A DNA stretch of 64,000 nt, from assembly GCF_013705725.1 (NCBI RefSeq), contig NZ_CP055481.1:4712001-4776000 (forward strand), read 5' to 3'. This DNA comes from Klebsiella sp. RHBSTW-00484 (GTDB lineage: Bacteria; Pseudomonadota; Gammaproteobacteria; Enterobacterales; Enterobacteriaceae). The notes beneath the pieces are model-generated. The model made no database searches. It worked only from the letters and a program-made list of their open reading frames with translations, and was not told the origin of the DNA. Below are positions 16,993 to 27,060 of this stretch, one piece after another; positions within the stretch are counted from its first letter, which is position 1, and each line of letters starts with the position of its first letter. Position numbers and translations under genes: made by a program.

Positions 16993-17127
16993 ACAGCGAA
17001 AACAATACATTTTTGTTCCAGAAATTTCGTACAAATAGCAAGTCCAATATCACCACTAGCACCAGTAACCAGCACCGTTTTATCAGCAAGGTCGTTATAG
17101 TTATACATATCGATAATATACCTTCAA

Positions 17128-17496
17128 CTAATAAATAATGGTTGCCGCAATAGCATAAGTACGGCAGTGAGAGATACTGAGTGAAATACCCATAACCTTT
17201 TGTTTATTAAGTATTTCCTTCAGCATGCCAGATAGTATAAACTCAGGTCTTCCATGCTCGTTATGAGTAACTTCGATATCCTGAAAGCGAATTCCCTGAC
17301 TAAATCCATACCCAGCTGCTTTTACGATAGATTCTTTTGCCGCCCAGAACCCCGCAGCACGTGTATAGTTTGGTTCAGCAATGTTTATTTTTTCAATTTC
17401 TCTAATCGTAAAAACCCGTTCCAAAAAACCTTTTTTTTCGTTCAAAATGGCTTTAGTGATTCTGGCAATTTCAACAATATCTGTACCAATACGCAT
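17128..17496 (-). CDS. Phosphopantetheinyl transferase, AcpS type
   Basis: The product has 122 residues, the length of AcpS (about 126). Motifs are GTDIVEI at the N-terminus (Mg-binding Asp), [11 protein letters not shown] in the middle (Glu and Lys) and [11 protein letters not shown] at the end. It should move phosphopantetheine from CoA to Ser50 of the operon's carrier protein. The ATG at 17496 (GAGGG 6-7 bases upstream) gives a standard AcpS N-terminus; the longer frame to 17607 runs into the transporter gene. It lies directly behind the two-partner-secretion genes, which makes it the hinge between the secretion pair and the acyl assembly line. Confidence 0.92.
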   Translation of the reverse strand: MRIGTDIVEIARITKAILNEKKGFLERVFTIREIEKINIAEPNYTRAAGFWAAKESIVKAAGYGFSQGIRFQDIEVTHNEHGRPEFILSGMLKEILNKQKVMGISLSISHCRTYAIAATIIY

Positions 17497-17515
17497 AATA
17501 TATCCCTCACGCCCC

Positions 17516-19162
17516 TTATATCTGATAAGAAAAATTAAAGTTAAATTTATATCTATCAATGTCCAGGTCATTAGGATAGAGAAAGGGGCTTGATAATGAG
17601 ATATCATACTCTAGTGCTTTAACACCGCCTTTGAGGCCGATAACTCCACCCATTATTTTTTTCCCACTAAGATCCTGAGATGGAAGCTTACCAATAATTT
17701 GACCATAATCTATACCTGCATATGGAATCATACCCATACAGCCAGTCACCAGATTAAGCGTATTCTGTATATAAAACCCTTTATTACCATATATTCCATT
17801 ACTATTTTGAAAACCACGAACGCTCCATCTGTCACCAATGGTGAACTGATCCTGTAATGTCAAGTTACCGGGCGAATACTGCGCACCTAAATTAAATTCG
17901 TAATAAGCATCAGTTGGCAACATTGCTAACCATTTTACATAATTTGTATTTAGATTCATTATCTGACTATTTGTACTTACATCACCACTACGCATATCTG
18001 GCGTTTCAGATCCACCCACCTCCTTCATAAAGCGTTGCCACGTGAAAGTAGAATCTAACCCAGCACCAGTAAAATTCCTTTTATAATTCACCCCCAATCG
18101 CAAATTTCTCATATCACGCTTTTGAAGTACTAATTCAGTCCCCCCAAGAGTATAATCATACTTACGGCTAATTAACTCAGCACTTGCAGAGATTTTTGAG
18201 TTCACATTGCGATAAAGCATCCTGTTCCCTTTGATACTTAGATACTCTGTTTTCCCAACGTAACCAAAAGTATATTCTCCAATATCGATATTTTGCCTGG
18301 ATTTACTGTTGCTATAAAAAAGGCTAAACTCAGAATATCCAAAAGGGATACTGTAATAGGTACTGAAGTTTATATAAGCACCCGTCTGACTGCTTGTCCC
18401 TGCAAGATAGAATAGATCGCTTAACTTGGTAAAGTTGTATAAATACCCCGTTCCACCAATAAGTTGACTTCCAGTACTCTCATCGCCGTAGTTATTATAT
18501 GAAGTTCTTATACTCCATATTTTTTTACGCTGAGGATTTATCACAATTTTACTCACACCCTCATCAACCCCGGGCATGATATTTATTTTCACATCGACCT
18601 CAGGCGTTCTTTGGATGTTTTCAAGCCCTTGCTCTACGTCTCTAATATTGAGAATATCACCCTCAGAAAATGGCAGCATCCATTTTCTCACATCATCATC
18701 AGCAATGATGATCTCTGCAATTCTACCCGGAATTATTGTTAAGTTTAGTTTTTTTGTTAACAAATCCTGAGATGGAATTTCCACCCGAGTAGTAATATAA
18801 CCTGAACTTATAAAATAATCTTGTAATAATACTGCGACTTTTTTTATCCCATTAACCCCAAGGCATTTTTTGACAATATTATTTTTTATTTTTCTCAGCC
18901 CTCGATCGTCCAAGAAATCATTTCCCAGGATTAATTGATCAATTTGATAGCAGGGAGTTTCCTGTAAAAAATCACCATCAATAATTGTCTTTTCTGTTAT
19001 ATCGGAAAAAACATCTTTCTTTTCAATTTTTCTTTCTTTGATGGTGGCACTATCATTACTTTGCTGTTCTTTAATAAGTCGACCTAACTGACCATCTGCA
19101 GTAACATCAAAACTAGCAATAAATAAAAAGACAGCCACTTTTAAAAAACGACGAATTTCCAT
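17516..19162 (-). CDS. TpsB-type outer-membrane transporter (ShlB/FhaC family)
   Basis: The product has 548 residues. A signal peptide ([22 protein letters not shown]) is followed by a charged linker, two POTRA domains (about 75-225, including [14 protein letters not shown]) and a 16-strand barrel. The conserved VRGF motif (WSVRGFQ) of FhaC/Omp85-type barrels is present near residue 450, and the chain ends FNFNFSYQI. It should recognise the TPS domain of the neighbouring exoprotein in the periplasm and pass it through the outer membrane. The gene order (exoprotein, then transporter 61 bases later) is typical of two-partner secretion. Confidence 0.93.
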   Translation of the reverse strand: MEIRRFLKVAVFLFIASFDVTADGQLGRLIKEQQSNDSATIKERKIEKKDVFSDITEKTIIDGDFLQETPCYQIDQLILGNDFLDDRGLRKIKNNIVKKCLGVNGIKKVAVLLQDYFISSGYITTRVEIPSQDLLTKKLNLTIIPGRIAEIIIADDDVRKWMLPFSEGDILNIRDVEQGLENIQRTPEVDVKINIMPGVDEGVSKIVINPQRKKIWSIRTSYNNYGDESTGSQLIGGTGYLYNFTKLSDLFYLAGTSSQTGAYINFSTYYSIPFGYSEFSLFYSNSKSRQNIDIGEYTFGYVGKTEYLSIKGNRMLYRNVNSKISASAELISRKYDYTLGGTELVLQKRDMRNLRLGVNYKRNFTGAGLDSTFTWQRFMKEVGGSETPDMRSGDVSTNSQIMNLNTNYVKWLAMLPTDAYYEFNLGAQYSPGNLTLQDQFTIGDRWSVRGFQNSNGIYGNKGFYIQNTLNLVTGCMGMIPYAGIDYGQIIGKLPSQDLSGKKIMGGVIGLKGGVKALEYDISLSSPFLYPNDLDIDRYKFNFNFSYQI

Positions 19163-19223
19163 TTCATATCCTGATAAGGTAGAAGTAATAATCCCTTACT
19201 ACTTCTACCAGCAGCTTAATTAC

Positions 19224-21884
19224 TTATTTACCGACTACAGTACCAAAGATATTTACAATATTTGCTGTGGATTGTAATCCTTGAGCACCGCCTAATACGG
19301 CCCAAAAACCGGTGTTTATAATTTTATTGGCATTTATTACAGCTATGCCACTAGTGTAAATATTGCTATAGTTATAAATATTATTACTTGCAGTAACATT
19401 CAACTGGGAATCCGCAACTAAATTCCCCCTATTAGAGATGTTTTTTGCATTAACAATTGTTTTGTTCGCTGTAATATTAGCACCACTATAATTAGTTAAA
19501 TCATTATCAGATTTAATTGTCAGGGTGTTTTTTGCCACTATATTATTACTGTTTGTGACAGCTTTACCGTTTAAAACCAAATTGCTATCTGAGTTGATCG
19601 TATGGGCATTATTTAAATGCCCTATTGTTTTTACAGTTACATCACCCTTACCACTAACCCAACCATTATTAAAATAATTTCCATTAATATCAATTTGAAT
19701 ATCACTATCCGATGAAATAATACCTGTAGCAGTATTTTTTGCAATGGAACCATTCCCTTTCAAAGATAATGAATTAGCATTCACCTGCATATTATCTGAG
19801 CTATAGATAGTAGAATAATCAGCATTGATATTATTTGCAGTGATTGCCATGCTCCCGGCATTAGCAGCAACCTGACCTTTATTGTTTAACAAGTTACCCG
19901 TTAGATTGACATTAACATTTCCGGTCTGCGCGACTATACGACCAGAGGTATTATTGAAATTCTTTGCAGTGATATCAACACCTTTACCGCCAATCAGACC
20001 ACCTGCTTGGTTCCCGTAACCAAAATATTGCCCCACGAAAAAACCAAACATATCACTGGAACTGCTATCAATCGAACCTGCAGCATTAAGAGTTAGTTTC
20101 TCATCAGCAACCATCATTGAATACTTATTATCAATGTTAGAATTAGACTGAATATTGATGTTTTTCGCCAGTATGATTGAGCTATCATTACTAACTTTAT
20201 TGGCTTTAATTGACACATCGCCATTAAGTGAAGTCACAATCCCCAAACGGCTGTAGAAGGTATCAAGATCCATATTGACACCATTAAGACCGTTTATACC
20301 AGATTGACTAGTCTGCAATTCACGTCCTTTAATTGAAACATTCTGACTACTTTCAATCTTACCCATGTAGTTGCTAATATCTTTCGCCGTTTCAACACTA
20401 ATATTACCGGAAGAGGCAATCTTTCCAGAATTATTAAAAATATAATCAGCAAAAATTTCCGTACCATTACCAGAAATAATCCCCAACGATTCAGCACCAG
20501 TAGTATCGGCTGATTGGTTGTTGTTATTTTTGACTGCTTTGGTAGTTTTCAGTTTCACAGTACCGGTACTAGATCGAATTAGCCCAGTCACATTGTCAAT
20601 GTTTCCGGTGCTTTCCACATCAACATTTCCAGCCACATCAATGATGCCAGAATTATTGTTTAAATATGTATTTTTTAGACCAACATAACCTGCATGAACC
20701 TGACCATTATTATTATCAAAAGCACCCGCATCTATAGCAACCACACCAGCCTTAATACCTGAGGTTTTTGATTTCCCGGTGTTAGTCAGAGTATTGCCTC
20801 TGGTGTTTATCGCTAATGTCTGACCAGCAGCCAATTTACCATTACTATTATCTAACGCACCACTTTCAATATAGCTGTTAGTCGTTGCTGAAATATCACC
20901 ACCATTAGTATTGCTAATCTCATTCCCAGCTGTGTTAATCACGATCATTTGATCGCTATTGATTTTCCCTGTGTTGTTTTGCAATTTTCCGTTCGTGGTT
21001 GCGATAATATCACCGCTAGATTGAATAATCGCACCGTTATTGACTAGCATGCCATTGCTGTTAATGTTAATGCCACCATTTCCACCTGAAATTGTCCCGA
21101 CGTTACGTACACCCACTCCGCTTTCGGTACTGACAAGGCTGATTTTATTGGCATACATACCTCCTAACCTGGAAACATCCACGCCATATGTACTCGCCTC
21201 CCCGCGGGCTAATACACTACCTGTAACAACGCCATCACTGTTAATCGCGTTATTGCCAGCGACAACGGAAAGCTCGCCCACTTGCACACCACCGTTAATT
21301 TTGACACTACGTGCCAAAATTTCAGTTGGCGATTCACTTTGGAACCCTCCAACTGTGATAGCGCCGCCACTCACTGAATATCCCGTTAATGCCCCCTCAT
21401 TAGTGAGGTTTGGCGTACCAGTCGTCAGCGTACCTTTTTTAGCATTGATAAATCCGCCACCCTGGGTGGTGATACCATTCGGGTTAGCAATGATAAGATG
21501 AGCTGAATCGCCAGCAACCTCCATCATACCGTTAATGGTACTCGAATTTGTTGAAGTAACTTCGTTCAGAATAACTTTTGCGGTTCCTCCAGCCAGGTTA
21601 GAGTTAGCGGCAATTTGTCCAGCCAGCAAAGTTTGAGCGGCGCTAGCGGAGTTGTTAAAGATGACCCCTTCTTCGCCAACGTTCAAAGTTTCATAAATGT
21701 TATGTGAGAGCCCCTTACTGTTCGCTTCTTTAATATTAACAATGGGAACACCATTTGCAGCGGTTGTTACACTTCCATTTTTAATGACAATTTCTGCTTG
21801 CGCCATTACCGGTATAAGCAGTAACAACGATGCAGCAATCGGGCTTAATTTTACGAAGCTTTTCTTCTTTTCGTAATGTTTCAT
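19224..21884 (-). CDS. TpsA-type filamentous exoprotein (haemagglutinin-like)
   Basis: The product has 886 residues. It has a signal peptide ending VMAQA (about 30), then a TPS domain (about 31-280) with NNSASAAQTLLAGQIAANSN and the diagnostic NPNGI motif, then a long stretch of beta-helix repeats rich in Asn, Gly, Ser and Thr (VNNNGQ/ISNxNGGDIS types). It is short for the family and has no VENN motif, pretoxin domain or C-terminal toxin, and no immunity gene follows. It is therefore more like an adhesin or structural filament than a contact-dependent inhibition toxin. ATG 21884 has AAAAGG 5 bases upstream and gives a clean signal peptide; the longer frame to 21956 adds 24 unlikely residues. 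It heads the 17-gene unit. Confidence 0.9.
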   Translation of the reverse strand: MKHYEKKKSFVKLSPIAASLLLLIPVMAQAEIVIKNGSVTTAANGVPIVNIKEANSKGLSHNIYETLNVGEEGVIFNNSASAAQTLLAGQIAANSNLAGGTAKVILNEVTSTNSSTINGMMEVAGDSAHLIIANPNGITTQGGGFINAKKGTLTTGTPNLTNEGALTGYSVSGGAITVGGFQSESPTEILARSVKINGGVQVGELSVVAGNNAINSDGVVTGSVLARGEASTYGVDVSRLGGMYANKISLVSTESGVGVRNVGTISGGNGGININSNGMLVNNGAIIQSSGDIIATTNGKLQNNTGKINSDQMIVINTAGNEISNTNGGDISATTNSYIESGALDNSNGKLAAGQTLAINTRGNTLTNTGKSKTSGIKAGVVAIDAGAFDNNNGQVHAGYVGLKNTYLNNNSGIIDVAGNVDVESTGNIDNVTGLIRSSTGTVKLKTTKAVKNNNNQSADTTGAESLGIISGNGTEIFADYIFNNSGKIASSGNISVETAKDISNYMGKIESSQNVSIKGRELQTSQSGINGLNGVNMDLDTFYSRLGIVTSLNGDVSIKANKVSNDSSIILAKNINIQSNSNIDNKYSMMVADEKLTLNAAGSIDSSSSDMFGFFVGQYFGYGNQAGGLIGGKGVDITAKNFNNTSGRIVAQTGNVNVNLTGNLLNNKGQVAANAGSMAITANNINADYSTIYSSDNMQVNANSLSLKGNGSIAKNTATGIISSDSDIQIDINGNYFNNGWVSGKGDVTVKTIGHLNNAHTINSDSNLVLNGKAVTNSNNIVAKNTLTIKSDNDLTNYSGANITANKTIVNAKNISNRGNLVADSQLNVTASNNIYNYSNIYTSGIAVINANKIINTGFWAVLGGAQGLQSTANIVNIFGTVVGK

Positions 21885-22057
21885 ATGAACCTTTTCAGAT
21901 AGTATTGATTGAGTACAGCCAAAAGGAACAACCTGATAACATTCATTGTTATTCACATTCGACTATTTGATGCACATATTAATGCGCAAAATCCTTGCAT
22001 GAAGAATTACGTAAAACTCACCAAATAGCATGTAGCATCAACAAATCTAATATCCAT

Positions 22058-22075
22058 GGTATACGTTGATATACC
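22058..22075. promoter_or_regulatory. Inverted repeat upstream of the TPS/acyl operon
   Basis: GGTATA and TATACC, a perfect 6-bp inverted repeat with a 6-base spacer, lie about 175 bases before the exoprotein start in an AT-rich region. They could be an operator for a dimeric regulator. No regulator gene is encoded in the island part visible here, so control would come from elsewhere. No promoter was confirmed. Confidence 0.3.
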
Positions 22076-22921
22076 CTTAAGGACACCTAAACTGGATACA
22101 TGCACGAAAACTCACCCATAATATATTAAGTTGCATATGCATAAATATTACTGCAACTCCAATTACATTAGGTATAGAGAGTAAAGAAGGTTAAAAAGAC
22201 TTATATGAAACATGCGGCACTCCTTGTCCTTGCTCTGAGTGTTTTCACTCGCAATTTAAATCTGGCTAATAACTTCCCCTGCGCTCTTAACGCTGTTTTT
22301 ATAAACAACTTAAAACGATATCGTAACGGTATTATAGCTTCCAATATTTCATTAATGAACAAAAGTGAATTTTTCACCAACAGTATCATCTCCACATAAT
22401 TCACAATCCCAATCAGCATTCAATTACTTCATCACGCGACCTCAATAAATAATCAATCTAATTTCATCATTCAACTTAGTCACACTTATCGTCACAGCAA
22501 GCCTCGAACCATAAGATAAGCCCCTCAACCCTAATAAACCAAATCACTATAATTTTGAAGTAAAACCCACACCTCAATTCACACTTCAATAAAATCACAT
22601 TTGGAATTCATAAAGATTTAGTTATTGTATCGCTATGTATTCAACAACTTAAAGTCACAGCCCTATCTAAATATAATTTCACATAAAAAAACTCACAAAC
22701 ACTTCAATTAAACGACACTTTCGTTTTATCACCGATAATTTTAATGCAATAACATTCACCACCGACCTAATTAAGTTGATGAGTGACAATCATCTGCTGC
22801 CGAGGCTATATATTTAATGCAATCAATATTCACTGATTGAATATATAAAAATAATGCCACCGAGGGAGTGTCAATCTAAAAATTGAGATATGGGGTCGAA
22901 AAAACATGGCTTAAAGTATAA

Positions 22922-22957
22922 GTATGTCGGGGACGACAAACGTCTTCTCCGACATAC
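22922..22957 (-). terminator. Hairpin after yajQ
   Basis: GTATGTCGG and CCGACATAC form a perfect 9-bp stem, with an inner GACG/CGTC pairing. It lies 50 bases beyond the yajQ stop. It has no strong T run and probably acts as a terminator or 3' stabiliser, and it also marks the edge between island and core. Confidence 0.55.
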
Positions 22958-23007
22958 AGTGTGGCAAAATTAAAGTTTGATAGCATCGCGCCATCAAATA
23001 TAGCGGC

Positions 23008-23499
23008 TTAATCGCGGAAGTTTTTGAACTGGAACGGCTGGCCTAAATCACCACCGCGCACCAGCGCCATGACCGCCTGCAGATCATCACGCGCTTTACC
23101 TGTCACGCGAATTTCTTCGCCCTGGATCTGCGCCTGCACCTTCAGCTTGCTGTCTTTAATCAGTTTGACGATTTTCTTCTGCATCGAGCTCTCAATGCCC
23201 TGCTTCAGCTTCGCATCAACAAACCAGGTTTTACCGCTATGCACGAACTCATCCGGCACCTCGATAGAACTGCCTCCAATTCCGCGTTTTAGCAGCTTGG
23301 CGCGCAGAATATCCAGCAGCTGATTAATCTGGAAATCAGATTCGCTGAGGACCTTGATGGTCTCGTTTTTTTCGTTCAGCTCAAAACTCGCTTCAACGTT
23401 ACGAAAATCGAAACGCGACTCAACTTCACGGGTTGCGTTCTCTACAGCGTTTCGAACTTCCTGAAGATCGACTTCAGAGACAATATCGAAAGATGGCAT
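23008..23499 (-). CDS. yajQ: YajQ, nucleotide-binding UPF0234 protein
   Basis: The product has 163 residues, the same as E. coli YajQ, and begins [20 protein letters not shown]. It has two ferredoxin-like halves. Members of the family bind nucleotides or nucleic acid, and a Xanthomonas homologue binds cyclic di-GMP; the role in enterobacteria is unsettled. The start at 23499 (GGAGAGG upstream) replaces a longer frame to 23559 with an unrelated N-terminus. It is the first core gene next to the island and is divergent from panE. Confidence 0.95.
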   Translation of the reverse strand: MPSFDIVSEVDLQEVRNAVENATREVESRFDFRNVEASFELNEKNETIKVLSESDFQINQLLDILRAKLLKRGIGGSSIEVPDEFVHSGKTWFVDAKLKQGIESSMQKKIVKLIKDSKLKVQAQIQGEEIRVTGKARDDLQAVMALVRGGDLGQPFQFKNFRD

Positions 23500-23562
23500 C
23501 TTTTCCTCTCCTTCCGTTTCTTTTGCGTTGCATAATACCCACAACGCGACATAACTCAACTT

Positions 23563-23581
23563 GTTATCCCGAAAGGATAAC
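23563..23581. promoter_or_regulatory. Palindrome in the yajQ-panE divergent promoter region
   Basis: GTTATCC-CGAAA-GGATAAC is a perfect 7-bp inverted repeat between the two divergent genes, close to a TATACT (23591-23596) that could be the panE -10 box. It may be an operator or simply an early transcript hairpin. Confidence 0.3.
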
Positions 23582-23641
23582 TGATAACGCTATACTTTAG
23601 CCATGAGCACCTGATGCTGCACTTACAGGTGAGGAGGAATA

Positions 23642-24553
23642 ATGAAAGTAACCGTACTCGGATGCGGTGCACTGGGACAGTTATGGCTAACTGCGCTGTA
23701 CAAACACGGACATGAAGTCCAGGGCTGGTTACGCGTCCCACAGCCATTCTGTAGTGTTAATGTGATTGAAACCGACGGTAGCGTGTTTAATGAATCATTC
23801 ACCGCTAACGATCCTGATTTTCTCGCCAGCAGCGACCTGCTGCTGGTCACGCTCAAGGCCTGGCAGGTCTCCAATGCGGTGAAAAATCTCAGCGAAATCC
23901 TACCTGTTTCATCACCTATCTTATTAATGCATAACGGTATGGGTACCGTTGATGAGCTTAAGAGCGTCAAACAACCGCTGCTGATGGCCTCGACCACCCA
24001 GGCAGCCCGACGCGATGGCAACGTTATCGTCCACGTTGCCAACGGTACCAGCCATATTGGCCCGGCAAAACTTTATCCGCAGGACTACAGTCACCTTGCC
24101 GATGTCTTACAGGGCGTGCTGCCCGATGTCGCCTGGCATAACAATATTTATCCCGCAACCTGGAGTAAGCTGGCGGTAAATTGCGTCATTAACCCGCTGA
24201 CGGCGTTAAAAAATTGCCAGAACGGTGAATTACGTAAATATCCGCAAGAGGTCGCCGCTATCTGTTATGAAGTCGCCGCGGTCATGGAACGTGAAGGGAT
24301 GCATACCTCGCCGGAAAACCTGTTATTCTATATTCATCAGGTCATTGAAAGTACGGCAGAAAATACATCCTCAATGCTGCAGGATATTCTCGCCCAGCGC
24401 CATACGGAAATCGATTATATCACCGGTTTTTTACTCAAACGCGCCCGTGCCCACGGCATAGCCGTACCGGAAAATGCCCGCCTATTTGAACAGGTTAAGC
24501 GTAAGGAGAATGAATATGAGCGCGTCGGCACTGATTTGCCTCGCCCCTGGTAG
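23642..24553 (+). CDS. panE: 2-dehydropantoate 2-reductase
   Basis: The product has 303 residues, the family length. The NADPH-binding GCGALG motif lies at residues 7-12 and the catalytic Lys in [16 protein letters not shown]. It reduces ketopantoate to pantoate with NADPH in the pantothenate/CoA pathway. AGGAGG precedes the ATG. The 3' end overlaps the start of yajL by 38 bases, as in E. coli, so the two are cotranscribed. Confidence 0.97.
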   Translation: MKVTVLGCGALGQLWLTALYKHGHEVQGWLRVPQPFCSVNVIETDGSVFNESFTANDPDFLASSDLLLVTLKAWQVSNAVKNLSEILPVSSPILLMHNGMGTVDELKSVKQPLLMASTTQAARRDGNVIVHVANGTSHIGPAKLYPQDYSHLADVLQGVLPDVAWHNNIYPATWSKLAVNCVINPLTALKNCQNGELRKYPQEVAAICYEVAAVMEREGMHTSPENLLFYIHQVIESTAENTSSMLQDILAQRHTEIDYITGFLLKRARAHGIAVPENARLFEQVKRKENEYERVGTDLPRPW

Positions 24554-25106
24554 CGAAGAGACCGAAGCGGTCACCACCATCGATTTACTCGTTCGCGGCG
24601 GCGTTAAGGTCACCACGGCGAGCGTCGCCAGCGATGGTAATCTGACGATCGTTTGTTCGCGCGGCGTCAAACTGTTGGCAGATGCGCCGCTGGTCGAAGT
24701 TGCCGACGGTGATTTTGACATCATCGTTCTGCCTGGCGGGATTAAAGGGGCAGAGTGCTTTCGTGATAGCCCGCTGCTGGTAGAAACGGTGCGCCAGTTT
24801 CATCTTTCCGGGCGTATTGTCGCGGCGATCTGCGCCGCGGCGGCCACCGTACTGGTACCGCATAACCTCTTCCCTATCGGCAATATGACCGGTTTTCCCA
24901 CGCTGAAAGATCAAATCCCCACCGAGCAGTGGCAGGATAAACGCGTCGTCTGGGACCCACGGGTTAACCTGCTCACCAGCCAGGGACCGGGAACATCAAT
25001 TGATTTCGCACTGAAGATCATTGATTTGCTGGTTGGGCGTGAAAAAGCCCATGAAGTCGCATCACAGTTGGTGATGGCAGCAGGAATTTATAACTATTAC
25101 GAGTAA
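24516..25106 (+). CDS. yajL: YajL, DJ-1/PfpI-family chaperone-deglycase
   Basis: The product has 196 residues and starts [15 protein letters not shown], matching E. coli YajL in length and sequence. The reactive Cys106 sits in AAICAAAA at the nucleophile elbow of the DJ-1 fold. It is linked to protection of proteins from oxidative or glyoxal damage; the deglycase activity is debated. AAGGAG lies before this ATG; an upstream in-frame ATG at 24474 is rejected. A strong bidirectional terminator follows. Confidence 0.95.
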   Translation: MSASALICLAPGSEETEAVTTIDLLVRGGVKVTTASVASDGNLTIVCSRGVKLLADAPLVEVADGDFDIIVLPGGIKGAECFRDSPLLVETVRQFHLSGRIVAAICAAAATVLVPHNLFPIGNMTGFPTLKDQIPTEQWQDKRVVWDPRVNLLTSQGPGTSIDFALKIIDLLVGREKAHEVASQLVMAAGIYNYYE

Positions 25107-25110
25107 ATGC

Positions 25111-25142
25111 AAAACGGCAACCCAATCCAGGGTTGCCGTTTT
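25111..25142. terminator. Bidirectional terminator between yajL and thiI
   Basis: AAAACGGCAACCC and GGGTTGCCGTTTT form a perfect 13-bp stem with a 6-base loop. The A and T ends allow it to stop both convergent transcripts. Confidence 0.93.
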
Positions 25143-25169
25143 CAATGTTTACGCCTTAGTCAGGAAAAT

Positions 25170-26618
25170 CTACGGGCGATACACCTTAACATTCTCAAAG
25201 CCCTGCTCGCGCAGATACAGCGCCTGCAGGCGGCTCATCACACCGCGTTCACACCACAGCAGCCAGGTTTTACTCTGGTCGAGATCGCCGAATTTAGTGC
25301 TCAGCTTGTAGAACGGCAGGGAAACCACATCGATACCCTCTACCTTCAGCGGCCTTTCATCCTGCTCATCAACAGAACGAATATCGAGGATAACGTCGTT
25401 AGAGCCGAAACCGCTGACGGTTTCCACTTCCACCACGTCCTGCTCGGTCTGCTGGGCAATATCGCGAATATCAATGTTATTCGCTTCCGCCACCACTTTC
25501 TCAAGGATGCTGAAATCGAAGTTTTCTTCTTCCGCTTCGATCTTCGCCTTCACCGCTTTCACGGTCGGGCTCTTCGAGATAACACCGCAGTATTCCGGCA
25601 TCGTGCGGGCAAAATCTTCGGTGCCGATTTCACGCGCCAGATTAATGATGTGCTCTTTATCGTGTGAGATCAGCGGACGCAGAATCAGCGTATCGGAGAC
25701 ATTGTCGATTAAGCGCAGATTGGTCAGCGTCTGGCTGGAAACCTGACCCAGCGCTTCGCCGGTTACCAGCGCCTGCACACCATAGCGCTCAGCCACTTGC
25801 GACGCCGCACGGACCATCATACGTTTGAGCACGACGCCCATCTGGCCGTCGTCGACTTTCTCAAGAATTTCGCCCACCACCGGCTCGAAATTAATCGCCA
25901 CAAAACGCACGCGGTGGGAGCTGCCGAAGCGGTTCCACAGATAATGCGCCACCTGACGTACGCCGATTTCATGCGCAGCGCCGCCGAGATTAAAGAAGCA
26001 GTAGTGCACACGGCAGCCACGACGCATCAGCATATAGCTGGAAACGCCGGAGTCGAAACCGCCGGAAATCAGCGACAGCACGTCTTCCTGAGTACCGATG
26101 GGATAACCACCGATACCTTCATAACGCCCTTTTACCAGCAACAGACGATCGTTTTCGATCTCCAGGTTCACCGTGACATCGGGGTCAGTCAGCTTCACGC
26201 GCGCCGTTTCAATGTGCTGGTTAAGACCGCCGCCGACATAGCGTTCAACTTCGATAGAGGTAAACTCATGCTTACCGCGACGTTTGACGCGCACACAGAA
26301 GGTTTTACCTTCCAGCGTTTCACGCCACAGCGGCAGCGTTTGCTCGAAAATATCGTGCAGCGAGGTGAAAGGAACGTCTTCGACTTCCAGAATATGGTGA
26401 ATACCCGGAATACGGGTCAGCGCATCGCGAATAGCCAGACGCTGATTTTCATCTTTTGCCCGGACTTCGATATGATCCCAATGACGAACGACGGCAAGCG
26501 TCTCATCATAGTTTTTGAGAACGTTACGAATGTTCCCGGTTAAGATTTTAATGAAGCGCAATCGCACAGATTGGCTTTTGATGGTGATTTCCGGGAACAA
26601 TTTAATGATAAACTTCAT
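25170..26618 (-). CDS. thiI: ThiI, tRNA 4-thiouridine synthase / sulfur carrier
   Basis: The product has 482 residues, as in E. coli. Domains in order are an N-terminal ferredoxin-like region, THUMP, a PP-loop ATPase ([11 protein letters not shown]) and a C-terminal rhodanese domain with Cys456 in WCERGVMSR. It transfers sulfur to make s4U8 in tRNA and supplies sulfur for the thiazole of thiamine. The ATG at 26618 gives the standard N-terminus ([15 protein letters not shown]). It is transcribed alone, convergent with yajL and divergent from xseB. Confidence 0.97.
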   Translation of the reverse strand: MKFIIKLFPEITIKSQSVRLRFIKILTGNIRNVLKNYDETLAVVRHWDHIEVRAKDENQRLAIRDALTRIPGIHHILEVEDVPFTSLHDIFEQTLPLWRETLEGKTFCVRVKRRGKHEFTSIEVERYVGGGLNQHIETARVKLTDPDVTVNLEIENDRLLLVKGRYEGIGGYPIGTQEDVLSLISGGFDSGVSSYMLMRRGCRVHYCFFNLGGAAHEIGVRQVAHYLWNRFGSSHRVRFVAINFEPVVGEILEKVDDGQMGVVLKRMMVRAASQVAERYGVQALVTGEALGQVSSQTLTNLRLIDNVSDTLILRPLISHDKEHIINLAREIGTEDFARTMPEYCGVISKSPTVKAVKAKIEAEEENFDFSILEKVVAEANNIDIRDIAQQTEQDVVEVETVSGFGSNDVILDIRSVDEQDERPLKVEGIDVVSLPFYKLSTKFGDLDQSKTWLLWCERGVMSRLQALYLREQGFENVKVYRP

Positions 26619-26817
26619 GGCGACAATAGTTCGTTGGCAAGCCCGACTGGGCTTTGAGCATAAAAAGTTGTACAGGCGCAACCGGCGTCTGCATCCAGGG
26701 CGCGGAGTATACCACTATTGGACGCTTTTCACCTGGCATTGCGCGTTATTTGATTAACCGCTCGACTTCGTTACCATATTGATAGCCATCGAGACATAAC
26801 AAGAGTCTATATTCACT

Positions 26818-27060
26818 ATGCCAAAGAAAAATGAAGCCCCGGCCAGCTTTGAAACCGCCCTGGGCGAGTTGGAGCAAATAGTCACTCGCCTGGAAAGCGG
26901 CTCACTACCGTTAGAAGACGCACTCGGCGAATTTGAGCGCGGAATACAGCTGGCCCGCCAGGGGCAGGCAAAACTGCAGCAGGCCGAACAGCGCGTACAA
27001 ATTTTGCTGGCGGATAGCGAAGACGCGCCGCTCACGCCTTTTACGCCGGACGCTGAATAA
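26818..27060 (+). CDS. xseB: Exodeoxyribonuclease VII small subunit
   Basis: The product has 80 residues and starts [20 protein letters not shown], the typical two-helix XseB. Several copies bind one XseA in the single-strand exonuclease VII. The stop codon directly abuts the ispA ATG. It is the first gene of the xseB-ispA-dxs unit. Confidence 0.97.
   Translation: MPKKNEAPASFETALGELEQIVTRLESGSLPLEDALGEFERGIQLARQGQAKLQQAEQRVQILLADSEDAPLTPFTPDAE

Larger units (their letters stand above)
15030..17108 (-). pseudogene. 3-ketoacyl-ACP reductase (FabG-like), split by an IS
   Basis: The 5' part (16993-17108, starting MYNYNDLADKTVLVTGASGD) carries the NADPH-binding TGASGDIG motif. The 3' part (15030-15669) carries NNAG, the catalytic Ser in NVASIAA, and YSASK with Tyr and Lys. 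An ISL3-type element lies between them. Removing it and one copy of the 8-bp target duplication rejoins the frame exactly (FAVYN then FNSGPLVELK) to give 251 residues, the normal FabG length. The intact protein would reduce beta-ketoacyl-ACP with NADPH. In this isolate the gene should be inactive, although the housekeeping FabG might substitute. The insertion may also be polar on the genes downstream. Confidence 0.92.
21885..23007. other. AT-rich 1.1-kb gap between island operon and yajQ
   Basis: This very AT-rich stretch must contain the promoter of the 17-gene unit and the 3' flank of yajQ. A 64-codon + strand frame at 22205-22399 begins with a hydrophobic, signal-like run (MKHAALLVLALSVF). 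Its nearest SD-like sequence (AAGAAGG) is 14 bases away and no family is recognised, so it is left uncalled. The rest (22400-22900) shows no coding frame. Base composition changes sharply near 22.96 kb, which marks the visible island edge. Confidence 0.5.

Noticed and set aside
1342..17496. Aryl polyene (APE) cluster
   Set aside because: KS/CLF logic, ACP, dehydratase and a LolA-like protein are shared, but the acyl-CoA ligase, ammonia lyase, MMPL exporter and acyltransferase typical of APE sets are not seen. The Lol-type ABC and GcvT-like genes are foreign to it.
19224..21884. CdiA-type contact-dependent inhibition toxin
   Set aside because: No VENN motif, pretoxin or toxin domain, and no immunity gene follows. 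The next gene is the transporter and then the PPTase.
22205..22399. Small secreted protein gene upstream of the TPS operon
   Set aside because: The start has a hydrophobic run, but the SD-like sequence is 14 bases away, the frame is overlapped by another of similar length on the other strand, and no homologue is recognised.
22400..22960. Attachment site or tRNA remnant at the island edge
   Set aside because: No tRNA-like fold, integrase or matching direct repeat was found near the other end of the window. The true left edge lies outside the window.
25797..26543. 248-codon + strand frame opposite thiI
   Set aside because: A shadow of the thiI reading frame; its His/Gln-rich make-up comes from antisense codons.
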